Made by a program: the position numbers and the translations under genes. The notes beneath the pieces are model-generated. The model worked only from the letters and a program-made list of their open reading frames with translations. It was not told the origin of the DNA and did not search any database. From the NCBI GenBank assembly GCA_903916765.1, contig CAIWXV010000125.1, positions 1 through 32,008 of the forward strand: a DNA stretch of 32,008 nt, given 5' to 3'. Shown here piece after piece: positions 8,501 through 15,687 of the stretch (its first letter is position 1; every line of letters begins with the position of its first letter). The stretch comes from an uncultured Dehalococcoidia bacterium. Lineage in GTDB: Bacteria > Chloroflexota > Dehalococcoidia > Dehalococcoidales > Fen-1064.

Positions 8501-8576
8501 CGGCAAGGTCGAAGGCAGTTCTGATGCCTCCTACCCCGCCGCCAATCACTAAAACAGCTCCAACTTTCTCTTGCAT
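5571..8576 (-). CDS. Tandem double HdrA-like flavoprotein (1001 residues)
   Basis: Two HdrA-like units are fused. The first unit starts with an FAD-binding GGGVGGIRTAFDLAESG, has two ferredoxin motifs (CTACGLCAGVCPVE, CTKCGKCVTICPTK) in the first 180 residues, and the HdrA-specific CVGSRDTERNYCSEVCC near 260. A charged, His/Glu-rich linker near 440-465 (SETKTSEHEHKAEQDEEAK) leads into the second unit. That unit begins with the IFVCHCGEEIG motif, has its own FAD site (LIVGGGISGLTSALFLAEQG) and CVGSRNNAHPYCNRVCC near 755. It ends with two ferredoxin motifs (CSCCGICVEVCPFE, CQGCGICATACPNG). HdrA binds FAD and is the site of flavin-based electron bifurcation. Two flavins and six or more clusters in one chain resemble BamE/QmoB-like fusions. 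It follows hdrA by nine bases with GGGAG before ATG. Confidence 0.88.
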   Translation of the reverse strand: MQEKVGAVLVIGGGVGGIRTAFDLAESGFKVYLTDRSPGIGGTLYQLETWFPDNQCELCKLLPVFNRDECSQFCLRRDLSHPNIELIPNSSVTKLTGEPGNFKATLNIKSRWVIEEKCTACGLCAGVCPVEVDDEFNRGLQKRKAIYVRNPQSVPNVYSIDHENCTKCGKCVTICPTKAIALNMPDTKRELAVGAVIVSSGSNEFDVSRIGQYGYGRYANVLTNIQLERLLANTGPTGGELLRPSDKKAPNKIAILQCVGSRDTERNYCSEVCCMYALKESIMLKKQYPDTEVTIFYMDIRAFGKDYYRYHLRAQDSGVKFARCRVSRIRENPKSKNLFLLARAEDGKSISSEYDMVVLSAAQCPSPHLSELGKILNIHTNQWGFVETPEFYPTRTSHNGIFVSGSASGPSDICETVLKSSAAACEAATVISSARHQSETKTSEHEHKAEQDEEAKIAIFVCHCGEEIGAVVDFEKTLASTKKLLNVVTVEDVGFLCQKETLEKIKRSVTKTGANRVIMAACAPYHYYRLFNDTLNEVGIDASMWQLVNFREELAWVHKDKRDLATAKAQNLLAMAVDRLRTQETLTAQVMAVTPKCLIVGGGISGLTSALFLAEQGFEVDIVERTGELGGHSRQIYFDSPQSFVKGIIEKVNNNLKIKINLNSEVIGISGNAGNYKARIKSTDGKIAETNHGAIIIATGAKDYQPTEYLYGKDKRVITQHELQKRLAEWKLDKASTVVMIQCVGSRNNAHPYCNRVCCSEAIANAIKIKEKSPDTQVFILNRDIMTYGFKEQNYTKAREAGVLFQRYEAGKEPEVNTSNRTLTVAVNDPGLPGKLEIETDLLVLSTGYVAEDNQTLAKMLSLELTADGFFKEVDTKFRPVDTIIDGIFITGLANAPRNLGEKIIEAQAAAQRTANLLSRDKIKSGRVISEVDAHRCSCCGICVEVCPFEARYLDEDNKVAVVKEILCQGCGICATACPNGAAKLRSLKDKQVFSMIDAAF

Positions 8577-8585
8577 GGGAACTCC

Positions 8586-10574
8586 CTATTTAGCTAAACC
8601 AGCAAAGTCTTTGGTCGCTTCGTCGATGACATCTATCAATTGTTTATGTGTGAAGTTCTTTAATTGCATTGCTTTAGAAGGGCAGGTCGCCGCACAGGCG
8701 CCGCAACCCTTACAAATGGCTTCGTTAACCTTCGCCAGTTTGGTTTTAGGATTCACTTCGATAGCACTGTAAGCACAAATCGATTCACAGACGCCACAGC
8801 CGGCACAAACCTCTTCATCGACAAAGGCAGTAGCGGATTCTATGTCTACTCTGCCTTTGCTGATTAATTCGAGTGCTCTGGCGGCGGCGCCGGTTGCCTG
8901 TGCTACAGTATCGCCGATATCTTTAGGTCCATGACAGCACCCGACGGCGAAAATGCCATCGAGCATGGTACCTACCGGGTCGAGTTTGGGATGGCGTTCC
9001 AGGAAGAAACCGTCAGCACTGCGTCCCAGTAAGAAGGCACGTGATATGTCTGCGGTATCCGCTCGCGGTTTCATCGCAACACTCAGAACAACCATATCTA
9101 CTGGCACTCTTATCATCGAGCCCAGTAAACTGTCTTCGCAGACGACTACCAGTTTGCCTTTTTCTTCATCGGTTATCGTTTCGGTAGAAATCTGTCCGAT
9201 TTTGCCGCGGATAAAATTCACACCTTCTTCAGAAGCCTGTTTATAGAATTCTTCATGTCCTTTGCCGAAACAACGCATATCGATATACATCTGATACACA
9301 TTGGTATCAGCACCGAGTTGCTGTTTGATGAGTCGGGCATATTTCAAACTGTACATACAACAAACCCGTGAGCAGTACTGATGATAATTCTGGTCGCGGC
9401 TCCCGACACAATGGGCAATTGCTACGCTCTTGGGAGTAGCGCCGTTTTTCATCACAATCTTACCGCCGGTGGGTCCGTCAGGATTGAGCATACGCTCAAA
9501 TTCAGGGCTGGTGACCACATTATCAATTTTACCGTAGCCCAATTGTGTGATGGGTGAGGGGTCGAAGGTATCATAGCCGGTGGAGATAATGCAGGCACCG
9601 GCATCTATTTCTATCTTTTTATCTTCCTGTTTGAAATCGATAGCTTTAGTGGGACAAACTGATTCGCATGCTTTACAACTGCCATCGATGAAGTATTTAC
9701 AATTTTTTCGGTCGATTACAGGAATCTTCGGGACGGCTTTAGAAAAAGGTATATAGATTGCCTTCCGTTTTCTCATCCCATAGTCGAATTCACTCGGGAC
9801 TTCTACCGGACATTTTGCCCAGCATTCCCCGCAACCGTTACATTTAGTTTCATCGACACAGCGGGCTTTTTTATTGATAGTAGTCTTGAAATTCCCGATG
9901 TACCCGCCAATCTCGGCAATCTCGCTGTAAGTCAATAATTCGATGTTAGGGCTGGTTTTCACCATTTCCATCCTGGGTATAAGCAGTTCTTCGGTGGAGT
10001 CGAGATCAGGGAATGTTTTGCCTAGTTGTGCCATACGGCCGCCGATGCTGGGTTCTTTTTCCACCAGATAAACTTTCTCGCCGGCACTGGCAATCTCCAG
10101 CGCTGTTTGAATACCGGCAATCCCACCGCCGACAATGAGTGTATTCGGATTGACGGGTGCCCATTTGGCTTCCAGAGGATTACGATAGAGCACACGTTTC
10201 ACTCCTGCCGCAATGAGTGCCATCGCTTTTTCTGTCGCTGCTACTCTATCATGGCTGTGTACCCAACTGCTTAGTTCGCGGATGGTTGCCATTTCACAGA
10301 GATGCGGATTCAAGCCTGCTTCGGCACAGGCGGCTCGGAAGGTACGCAAATGCAGTGTAGGAGAACAGGAACACACCAGCACACCATTCAGTCCTAATTC
10401 TTTGATATCTTTTTTTATCATGTCCTGGCCGGGGTCGGAGCACATAAATGAGTAATGCCGTGCCACGACTACATAGGGGAGGGTAGCGGCATAATCGGCT
10501 GCTTTGGCAACATCCAGATAGCCAGCGATGTTAGACCCGCAGTGACAGAGATAAACTCCGATTTTCCTTTTCAT
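8586..10574 (-). CDS. hdrA: Heterodisulfide reductase subunit A (HdrA), canonical length
   Basis: This is a 662-residue HdrA with the full domain order. An N-terminal domain (VYLCHCGSNIAG, VLVCSCSPTLH) comes first. The FAD-binding TLIVGGGIAGIQTALEIA lies near 145, followed by ferredoxin motif CNGCGECWAKCPVE near 243 and a second cluster CKACESVCPTK near 297. The HdrA signature AHCVGSRDQNYHQYCSRVCC lies near 391, and two C-terminal ferredoxin motifs (CAGCGVCESICAYS, CKGCGACAATCPSK) near 596 and 629. One oddity: in the segment after the FAD site, where the upstream paralogue has DCAACIGTPKM, this protein has DSTEELLIPRM and so lacks that cysteine pair. Its ATG overlaps the previous gene's stop (10574-10571). 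It probably forms the core dimer with MvhD and HdrBC. Confidence 0.93.
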   Translation of the reverse strand: MKRKIGVYLCHCGSNIAGYLDVAKAADYAATLPYVVVARHYSFMCSDPGQDMIKKDIKELGLNGVLVCSCSPTLHLRTFRAACAEAGLNPHLCEMATIRELSSWVHSHDRVAATEKAMALIAAGVKRVLYRNPLEAKWAPVNPNTLIVGGGIAGIQTALEIASAGEKVYLVEKEPSIGGRMAQLGKTFPDLDSTEELLIPRMEMVKTSPNIELLTYSEIAEIGGYIGNFKTTINKKARCVDETKCNGCGECWAKCPVEVPSEFDYGMRKRKAIYIPFSKAVPKIPVIDRKNCKYFIDGSCKACESVCPTKAIDFKQEDKKIEIDAGACIISTGYDTFDPSPITQLGYGKIDNVVTSPEFERMLNPDGPTGGKIVMKNGATPKSVAIAHCVGSRDQNYHQYCSRVCCMYSLKYARLIKQQLGADTNVYQMYIDMRCFGKGHEEFYKQASEEGVNFIRGKIGQISTETITDEEKGKLVVVCEDSLLGSMIRVPVDMVVLSVAMKPRADTADISRAFLLGRSADGFFLERHPKLDPVGTMLDGIFAVGCCHGPKDIGDTVAQATGAAARALELISKGRVDIESATAFVDEEVCAGCGVCESICAYSAIEVNPKTKLAKVNEAICKGCGACAATCPSKAMQLKNFTHKQLIDVIDEATKDFAGLAK

Positions 10575-13333
10575 ATTGTCCCCGCATTATTAGCTTTGCT
10601 TACCTCAGCTTTTTTAGCCTTTTCACCGCGTGAAACCAGTACGATTGCTTTGGCAGCGGCGCCGATTGCCTGCGAGACTGTATCAGGAATATCTTTGGGT
10701 CCCTGATTACAACCGGCTATGAAAATACCGTCGGTCAGTGTTCCCATCGTGTCCAGTTTGTAATGTTTTTCTTGGAAAAAACCATCGGCGCTGTGCTGGA
10801 TGCCGAATAATTTGCCTACATCAGCCGCATCGGAACGCGGTTCTACGGCGACATTTAAAATAACCATATCTACCGGCAATCTAATCATTGAGCCCAGTAG
10901 AGTGTCTTCACAGACCACTATCAACTTGCCTTTTTCTTCGTCACCTTGGGTGATATCGGTAACTTGTGCTACTTTCCCGCGGATGAAATTAATACCTTCA
11001 TCGGAAACACGCTTGTAGAATTCCTCATAGCCTTTGCCGAAACATCGCATATCGATGTAACACTGGTAAACATTGGCTCCGGTTTTCTCTCTGATGAGGT
11101 GAGCGTGTTTCAAGCCGTACATACAGCAGATACGCGAGCAATATTCATGGTAATTGCGGTCACGACTACCGATGCAGTGGATAATCGCCGCACTCTTCGG
11201 TGTCGAGCCGTCTTTCAGTTGGATGTGTCCTTCTGTGAAGCCTGTGGAACTGACCATACGTTCGAATTCGAGGCTGGTATAAACATTGGGATATTTCCCG
11301 TAACCAAATTGAGTCATCGGCGTGGGGTTGAGTAAATCATAACCTGTGGTAACGATAATTGCCCCCACATTCAGTTCAACATCTTCGTCTTTCATTTCGT
11401 GATGAATTGCCTTGCGTTCACAGACAGCTACGCAGGCAAAACATTCCGAACAAACGCCGCAGTTAAGACATCGTTTTGCTTCTTCTACGGCGGATTTCTC
11501 ATCGAAACCAAGCTCTACTTCGCTAAAGCCTTTTCTATCTTTCGGCTCTACTGCCGGCATTTTGGCTCGGGCTTGTTTTACAGCACCCTCTTTATCGACA
11601 TCTTTGACACGTACCCTCGGTTCAGGTCTACCTGCTTTAAGATCGGTGCCAGTGAGGTATCGGTCAATCGAGATAGCGGCTTCTTTACCCTGAGCAACCA
11701 CGTGGATGACATCGGCGGGACCTGTAACGATATCGCCACCGGCGAAAACGCCTTTGATACTGGTTTGCATTGTTACTGGGTCAGCTTGTACGGTACCACC
11801 CTTACTTAGTTCCAGATTACCGGGCAATTTGTTTTTGTCTACTGTTTGCCCGATCGCCATGATGACGTTATCGACATCGATGTTAAACTCGGATCCTTTG
11901 ATGGGCACAGGACGGCGTCGGCCGCTGGCATCAGGTTCACCGAGTTCCATCTTAATACATTGAATACCTTTTACCCACCCGTTTTCAGTAATGACTTTGG
12001 TCGGATTGGTCAGGATGGCCAGCTTGATGCCTTCATGCTCGACTTCTTCGACTTCTTCTGCAGCAGCGGGCATTTCGGCGCGGGAGCGGCGATAAATAAT
12101 AGTTACCTCTTTCGCTCCTATACGCAAAGCGACTCTAGCAGCGTCCATAGCGGAGTTACCGCCACCGACGACGGCGACTTTCTGCCCTATTTCTACCTTC
12201 TCACCCGCATTGGCTCTCCTCAGGAAATCGAGGGCGTCCATCACGCCTTTACTATCTTCGTCGGGGATTCCCATCTTCTGACTGCTACCGGCACCGGTGG
12301 CGAGGTAAATTGCTTCATAACCCTGATTGAACAGGTCTTCCAGTTTATTTACAGGGGTGTTGAGCTTAATCTCTACACCGAGTTCCTGAACATAGCCGAT
12401 TTCGTTATCGACGATATTATTGGGCAGGCGGTATTCGGGGATACCGTAGCGTAATAGCCCGCCGACTGCCGGAGCGGCTTCAAAAACCGTTACTGCGTAG
12501 CCCATCCGGACAAGGTCGTAAGCGCAGGCAATACCGGAGGGACCGGAACCAACCACAGCGACCTTTTGCTTTTTTGTGATAGGTAGCGGTTGTGTCTTTT
12601 CCCTGCCGTTTTTCATTTCGTAATCAGCCATAAAGCGTTTCAGGAAGCGGATGGCAATCGGTTCGTCGACTTTACCTCGTTCACATTCTCCTTCACAGGG
12701 ATGAGTGCAGACACGTCCGCAGACACCGGCAAAGGGCATCGTCCTTCTTAAAACTTCGAGGGCTTCTTTGAATTTACCCTGCGAGATTAAAGCGATATAG
12801 CCTTGTGCATTGACGCCGGCAGGACAGGTAGCGCGACATGGCGGCAGACCCCTCTTATCGATTGTGAAGACATTGGGGACGGCTTGCGGGAAAGGACGAT
12901 AAACCGCTTTTCTCTCTGCCAAACCCATCTGCCATTCGCTGGGATGAGAGACCGGGCAAACCTTGGCACACTCACCACAAGCCGTGCAGTTGCTGATATC
13001 GACAAACTTCGATTTTTTGCGAACGGTTATTTTGAAATTACCGGCATAGCCGGAGACCTTTGTTACTTCGGAACAAGTGAGAAGGTTGATGTATTTATTT
13101 GATCCTACCTGACTCATTTTGGGGGTGCCGATACAGGCGGCGCAGTCCATTGTCGGGAAGGTCTTATCCAACTGCATCATTCGCCCGCCGACTGTGGGTA
13201 GTCTTTCTACCAGATAAACCTGATGTTCGGAATCAGCGACTTCCAGAGCCGCTTGCATGCCGGCAATTCCGGCGCCAACTACGAGCACCGCAGATTTATT
13301 GGACGCATCACGAAGTCCGGATTTATCCTCCAC
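10571..13333 (-). CDS. HdrA-like flavoprotein with an inserted GltD/NfnB-like NAD(P)H oxidoreductase module
   Basis: The 920-residue protein starts as HdrA: AVLVVGAGIAGMQAALEVA (residues 15-33), TFPTMDCAACIGTPKM and ferredoxin CTACGECAKVCPVS (116-129). From about 163 it switches to a glutamate-synthase-small-subunit/NfnB-like module. That module shows CRATCPAGVNAQGYI, CGRVCTHPCEGECERG, a first dinucleotide site VAVVGSGPSGIACAYDL (258-274), a second VAVVGGGNSAMDAAR (386-400), and the FAD-closing GVFAGGDIVTGPADV (528-542). At about 622 a CLNCGVCSECFACVAVCERKA cluster returns it to HdrA, with HCIGSRDRNYHEYCSRICC near 715. There are no C-terminal HdrA ferredoxins. The module should let NAD(P)H feed the HdrA flavin directly. 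It is the first gene; GTG start at 13333 behind AGGAGG with 7-base spacing. Confidence 0.9.
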   Translation of the reverse strand: MEDKSGLRDASNKSAVLVVGAGIAGMQAALEVADSEHQVYLVERLPTVGGRMMQLDKTFPTMDCAACIGTPKMSQVGSNKYINLLTCSEVTKVSGYAGNFKITVRKKSKFVDISNCTACGECAKVCPVSHPSEWQMGLAERKAVYRPFPQAVPNVFTIDKRGLPPCRATCPAGVNAQGYIALISQGKFKEALEVLRRTMPFAGVCGRVCTHPCEGECERGKVDEPIAIRFLKRFMADYEMKNGREKTQPLPITKKQKVAVVGSGPSGIACAYDLVRMGYAVTVFEAAPAVGGLLRYGIPEYRLPNNIVDNEIGYVQELGVEIKLNTPVNKLEDLFNQGYEAIYLATGAGSSQKMGIPDEDSKGVMDALDFLRRANAGEKVEIGQKVAVVGGGNSAMDAARVALRIGAKEVTIIYRRSRAEMPAAAEEVEEVEHEGIKLAILTNPTKVITENGWVKGIQCIKMELGEPDASGRRRPVPIKGSEFNIDVDNVIMAIGQTVDKNKLPGNLELSKGGTVQADPVTMQTSIKGVFAGGDIVTGPADVIHVVAQGKEAAISIDRYLTGTDLKAGRPEPRVRVKDVDKEGAVKQARAKMPAVEPKDRKGFSEVELGFDEKSAVEEAKRCLNCGVCSECFACVAVCERKAIHHEMKDEDVELNVGAIIVTTGYDLLNPTPMTQFGYGKYPNVYTSLEFERMVSSTGFTEGHIQLKDGSTPKSAAIIHCIGSRDRNYHEYCSRICCMYGLKHAHLIREKTGANVYQCYIDMRCFGKGYEEFYKRVSDEGINFIRGKVAQVTDITQGDEEKGKLIVVCEDTLLGSMIRLPVDMVILNVAVEPRSDAADVGKLFGIQHSADGFFQEKHYKLDTMGTLTDGIFIAGCNQGPKDIPDTVSQAIGAAAKAIVLVSRGEKAKKAEVSKANNAGTI

Positions 13334-13436
13334 GTTGGAACCTCCTGGGCATTGATGTCTGTTGGTTTAGTCAAGCCTTAACGAGTATGGAGAAAAAGTC
13401 ATTAAAATAAATAACTTGAGCGTACTTTTCCCTAAT

Positions 13437-13465
13437 ATTATATTACTCCAATGGTCAAATAGTCT
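13437..13465 (-). promoter_or_regulatory. Candidate promoter of the hdr operon
   Basis: On the minus strand a perfect TATAAT lies at 13442-13437, about 100 bases before the GTG start of the first hdr gene. The hexamer 17 bases upstream (AGACTA, 13465-13460) is a poor -35. A TTGACC at 13458-13453 is too close (10 bases) to serve the same -10. The operon must start near here because the next upstream gene on this strand is preceded by a terminator-like hairpin. Confidence 0.4.
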
Positions 13466-13657
13466 GCCAGTAAATTGAATTAAACGGGTATAAGCCTTTC
13501 GGCGTAGGTGGTCGTTATCGAGCGTATTTTGTAAATTATGGTTGTACGAAATGTGTCAGGCTTGCCCTGAATATGCCGAATGGGGTAGAAGCTCCAGAAT
13601 TATTCCCATGTCTTCCGAGGGGAGATTTAGAGGGGTGTTGAGCTCCTCCTAGTATAA

Positions 13658-13692
13658 AATATTTCCCCGTCCTGTTAGGGCGGGGAAATATT
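13658..13692. terminator. Strong hairpin, probable bidirectional terminator
   Basis: AATATTTCCCCGTCC and GGGCGGGGAAATATT pair over 15 bp with a single G-T, around the loop TGTTA. The stem has a GC-rich core and A/T-rich feet, so transcripts on either strand end in a run of A/U after the core. It lies about 105 bases beyond the stop of the minus-strand gene at 13798 and would keep that transcript out of the hdr operon. A mobile palindromic repeat is the alternative. Confidence 0.6.
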
Positions 13693-13797
13693 AGTGGGTC
13701 GCTTGCCCTGAGCGAAGTCGAAAGGGTTGTGTGATTAAAGGTTGGATACGTATGTAAATCTTGTGATTATACTTTAAACCGAATTAGAACTTGACCA

Positions 13798-14031
13798 TTA
13801 TAGCCCCTGCATCGCCTTCTTCAGTTTTTGTGCTAATTCTTTTTTCTTCTTATCGTCGGTCAGCCATTCTTCCTTCAGTTTCTTCCATGTGGCGGGACAT
13901 TGGCATCCTTCCGTGTGTCCCATCCCGACGATTTGATGAAAAGCCTCGTCGATTTGTTTTCTGTTTTTTGCGGTAACCTCAATGTCGGCTTCAGCAAGGA
14001 TATCCTTCAAACTATGGAAATAACAGGACAT
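13798..14031 (-). CDS. Small conserved-looking Cys/His protein, function unknown
   Basis: I do not recognise a named family. The 77-residue protein starts MSCYFHSLKDILAEADIEVT and has the motif GHTEGCQCPATWKKLKEEW near residues 38-56. The C-terminus is very lysine-rich (KKKKELAQKLKKAMQ). The pattern C3, H6, H32, H39, C43, C45 could bind a metal such as zinc or iron, but that is a guess from residue spacing. A clear AGGAGG sits 8-9 bases before the ATG, which supports that it is translated. It is a single gene with a hairpin downstream; its upstream neighbour is divergently transcribed. Confidence 0.7.
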   Translation of the reverse strand: MSCYFHSLKDILAEADIEVTAKNRKQIDEAFHQIVGMGHTEGCQCPATWKKLKEEWLTDDKKKKELAQKLKKAMQGL

Positions 14032-14122
14032 ATTTTTACCTCCTGTGCAGAAAGCCTGTGAATACTCTATCTTAGCAAGACGATATTGTAAAGCTTTTGA
14101 TGCTGAGTTTCTAATCGCCAGT

Positions 14123-14152
14123 TTGACAGCTAAGCTTGATAATCTCTATACT
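14123..14152 (+). promoter_or_regulatory. Promoter of the carboxyltransferase gene
   Basis: A perfect TTGACA (14123-14128) and TATACT (14147-14152) are separated by 18 bases. It is the best sigma-70-type match in the window. The start point would fall near 14159, just before the hairpin at 14160-14182. Confidence 0.75.
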
Positions 14153-14159
14153 GCTATTG

Positions 14160-14182
14160 AGGCTGGAAGTTATTTCCAGCCT
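14160..14182 (+). promoter_or_regulatory. 5'-end stem-loop in the carboxyltransferase leader
   Basis: AGGCTGGAA and TTCCAGCCT pair perfectly over 9 bp around a 5-base loop. It begins almost exactly at the predicted transcription start. It could protect the mRNA 5' end from decay or bind a regulator; no T-run follows, so attenuation is less likely. Confidence 0.6.
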
Positions 14183-14214
14183 TCAGTAAATAGCTTGCCA
14201 ATCCGAGGAGTGTC

Positions 14215-15612
14215 ATGACAGCTATAAAAAATCCGGTGAAAATTACCGATGTAACCTTCCGCGATGGACATCAGTCTCTTTTTGCTACTCGTATGCGTAC
14301 CGAGGATATGGTGAACATCGCATCGGAAATGGATAAAATCGGTTTCTATTCGATGGAAGTCTGGGGAGGAGCAACCTTCGATGTTGCCATTCGTTTTTTG
14401 AACGAAGACCCATGGGAAAGACCGCGTATATTAAAGAAATTGATGCCGAATACCCCATTACAGATGTTGCTTCGCGGACAGAATCTCGTTGGTTATCGTC
14501 ATTATGCCGATGATGTAGTTGATGCCTTCGTAAAACATTCCGCAGAAGTCGGCATCGATATTTTCCGTGTCTTCGATGCTCTGAACGACGAGCGCAATAT
14601 GGAAGCTAGCATCAAGGCAATCAAGAAAGCCGGCAAACATGCTCAGTTGACTATCAGTTATTCTCTGACCGAGCGCAAAATGGGCGGATCTGTGTATAAC
14701 CTCGATTACTATGTCAATAAAGCAATAATCCTGCAGGATATGGGCGCTGATAGCATTGCCATCAAAGATATGGCAGGGCTGATTGCTCCCGATGATGCTT
14801 TTAAACTGGTCAAGGCACTGAAAAAGGTCATCGAGGTTCCTCTGCAATTGCACACTCACTATTCCAGTGGGATGGCATCTATGTCCTGTCTGAAAGCTAT
14901 TGAGGCAGGAGTGGATGTTATCGATACTGCCCTTGCTCCGTTTGCCCTGCGGTCATCTCACCCTGCGATTGAGCCGATTGTGGTTGCTCTGGAGGGAACG
15001 GATAGGGACACAGGAATTGACCTTAATCAGTTGCTCGAAGTAGGAGAACACTTTGAGTCTATTGCGCCGAAGTACCGCGAGTTTCTGAATCAAACATCTC
15101 TATCGGTCATCGATGCCGGTGTATTGGTACATCAGATTCCCGGCGGCATGATTTCCAATCTGGTTTCACAATTGAAACAGGCAAACGCACTTCACAGGTT
15201 AAAAGAAGTGTACGAGGAAATGCCCCGTGTTCGTAAAGAACTGGGCTACCCGCCGCTGGTTACACCAACCAGCCAGATTGTCGGGGTGCAGGCGGTTCAG
15301 AATGTGCTGGTAGGGAGATATAAAATCATTTCCAAGCAGGTGATGGAGTATTGTTGTGGGTTGTATGGACGCCCGCCGGCTCCTATCGACCCGGCAGTAA
15401 TGGAACGGGTGTTCAAGTATTACAAGAAGAATGCCAATGTGATTGATTGCCGTCCAGCAGATTTGCTAAAGCCTGAGATGTATACCGCCAGGGAACTGGT
15501 CAAGGATTTCACTCAGGATATCGGCGATGTTCTTATTGCAGCTATTTATCCGATTACCGGCTTGGCTTTCCTGAAAAAGAAATACGGTTTAGAATCTCCA
15601 CCACAGAAGTAA
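14215..15612 (+). CDS. Pyruvate/oxaloacetate carboxyltransferase subunit (PycB/OadA/5S type), without biotin domain
   Basis: The 465-residue protein is a TIM-barrel carboxyltransferase that moves CO2 between carboxybiotin and pyruvate. The metal and substrate motifs are ITDVTFRDGHQSLFATRM near residue 10, LLRGQNLVGYRHYADDVV near 84, SIAIKDMAGL near 180 (the lysine carbamylated in the family) and LQLHTHYSSGMA near 210 (metal-binding histidines). The conserved PYC_OADA region follows (VPGGMISNL-like QIPGGMISNLVSQL near 304). The chain ends at 465, so the biotinyl carrier domain of full OadA or PycB (usually 550-600 residues) is absent and must be a separate protein. GAGGAG lies ahead of the ATG. 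The gene is a single unit with its own promoter and a hairpin terminator. Pyruvate carboxylase, oxaloacetate decarboxylase and transcarboxylase roles cannot be separated here. Confidence 0.9.
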   Translation: MTAIKNPVKITDVTFRDGHQSLFATRMRTEDMVNIASEMDKIGFYSMEVWGGATFDVAIRFLNEDPWERPRILKKLMPNTPLQMLLRGQNLVGYRHYADDVVDAFVKHSAEVGIDIFRVFDALNDERNMEASIKAIKKAGKHAQLTISYSLTERKMGGSVYNLDYYVNKAIILQDMGADSIAIKDMAGLIAPDDAFKLVKALKKVIEVPLQLHTHYSSGMASMSCLKAIEAGVDVIDTALAPFALRSSHPAIEPIVVALEGTDRDTGIDLNQLLEVGEHFESIAPKYREFLNQTSLSVIDAGVLVHQIPGGMISNLVSQLKQANALHRLKEVYEEMPRVRKELGYPPLVTPTSQIVGVQAVQNVLVGRYKIISKQVMEYCCGLYGRPPAPIDPAVMERVFKYYKKNANVIDCRPADLLKPEMYTARELVKDFTQDIGDVLIAAIYPITGLAFLKKKYGLESPPQK

Positions 15613-15625
15613 CCTGTTTTCTCTT

Positions 15626-15687
15626 GTCATTCCTGCGCCGACGGGAATCCATAATAATTATTCTGGATACCGACTTTCGTCGGTACG
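15626..15687. repeat. Dispersed palindromic repeat (full copy)
   Basis: The unit starts GTCATTCCTGCGCCGACGGG, has an inner inverted pair ATCCA/TGGAT around an A/T-rich centre, and ends with the hairpin ACCGACTTTCGTCGGT. The layout is that of the widespread GTCATTCC-type intergenic repeats. Partial copies of the right half occur at 16241-16270 and 28850-28870. Confidence 0.65.

Larger units (their letters stand above)
13334..13797. other. 464-base gap without a convincing gene
   Basis: It holds the hdr leader and candidate promoter on its left side, and a 15-bp-stem hairpin at 13658-13692. From 13700 there is a stretch (GCCCTGAGCGAAGTCGAAAG) that looks like a common dispersed genomic repeat. 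The middle (13480-13650) has many stops in all frames I followed and no recognisable protein, so it may be decayed sequence. Confidence 0.5.

Noticed and set aside
5110-8576. Selenocysteine forms of MvhD/HdrA
   Set aside because: All expected positions are ordinary cysteine codons and there is no in-frame TGA.
11399-12454. Open frames of 136 and 202 codons on the plus strand
   Set aside because: They are mirror frames of the GltD/HdrA fusion gene, with no domain or ribosome site.
1344-13333. Class II benzoyl-CoA reductase (Bam) operon
   Set aside because: BamD/E/F-like families are present, but the tungsten catalytic subunit BamB and BamC are not in the window, and HdrBC and the GltD module do not fit.
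13334-13797. Possible small gene or riboswitch in the gap
   Set aside because: I found no sustained reading frame with a ribosome site and no riboswitch signature; only the hairpin and repeat-like sequence stand out.
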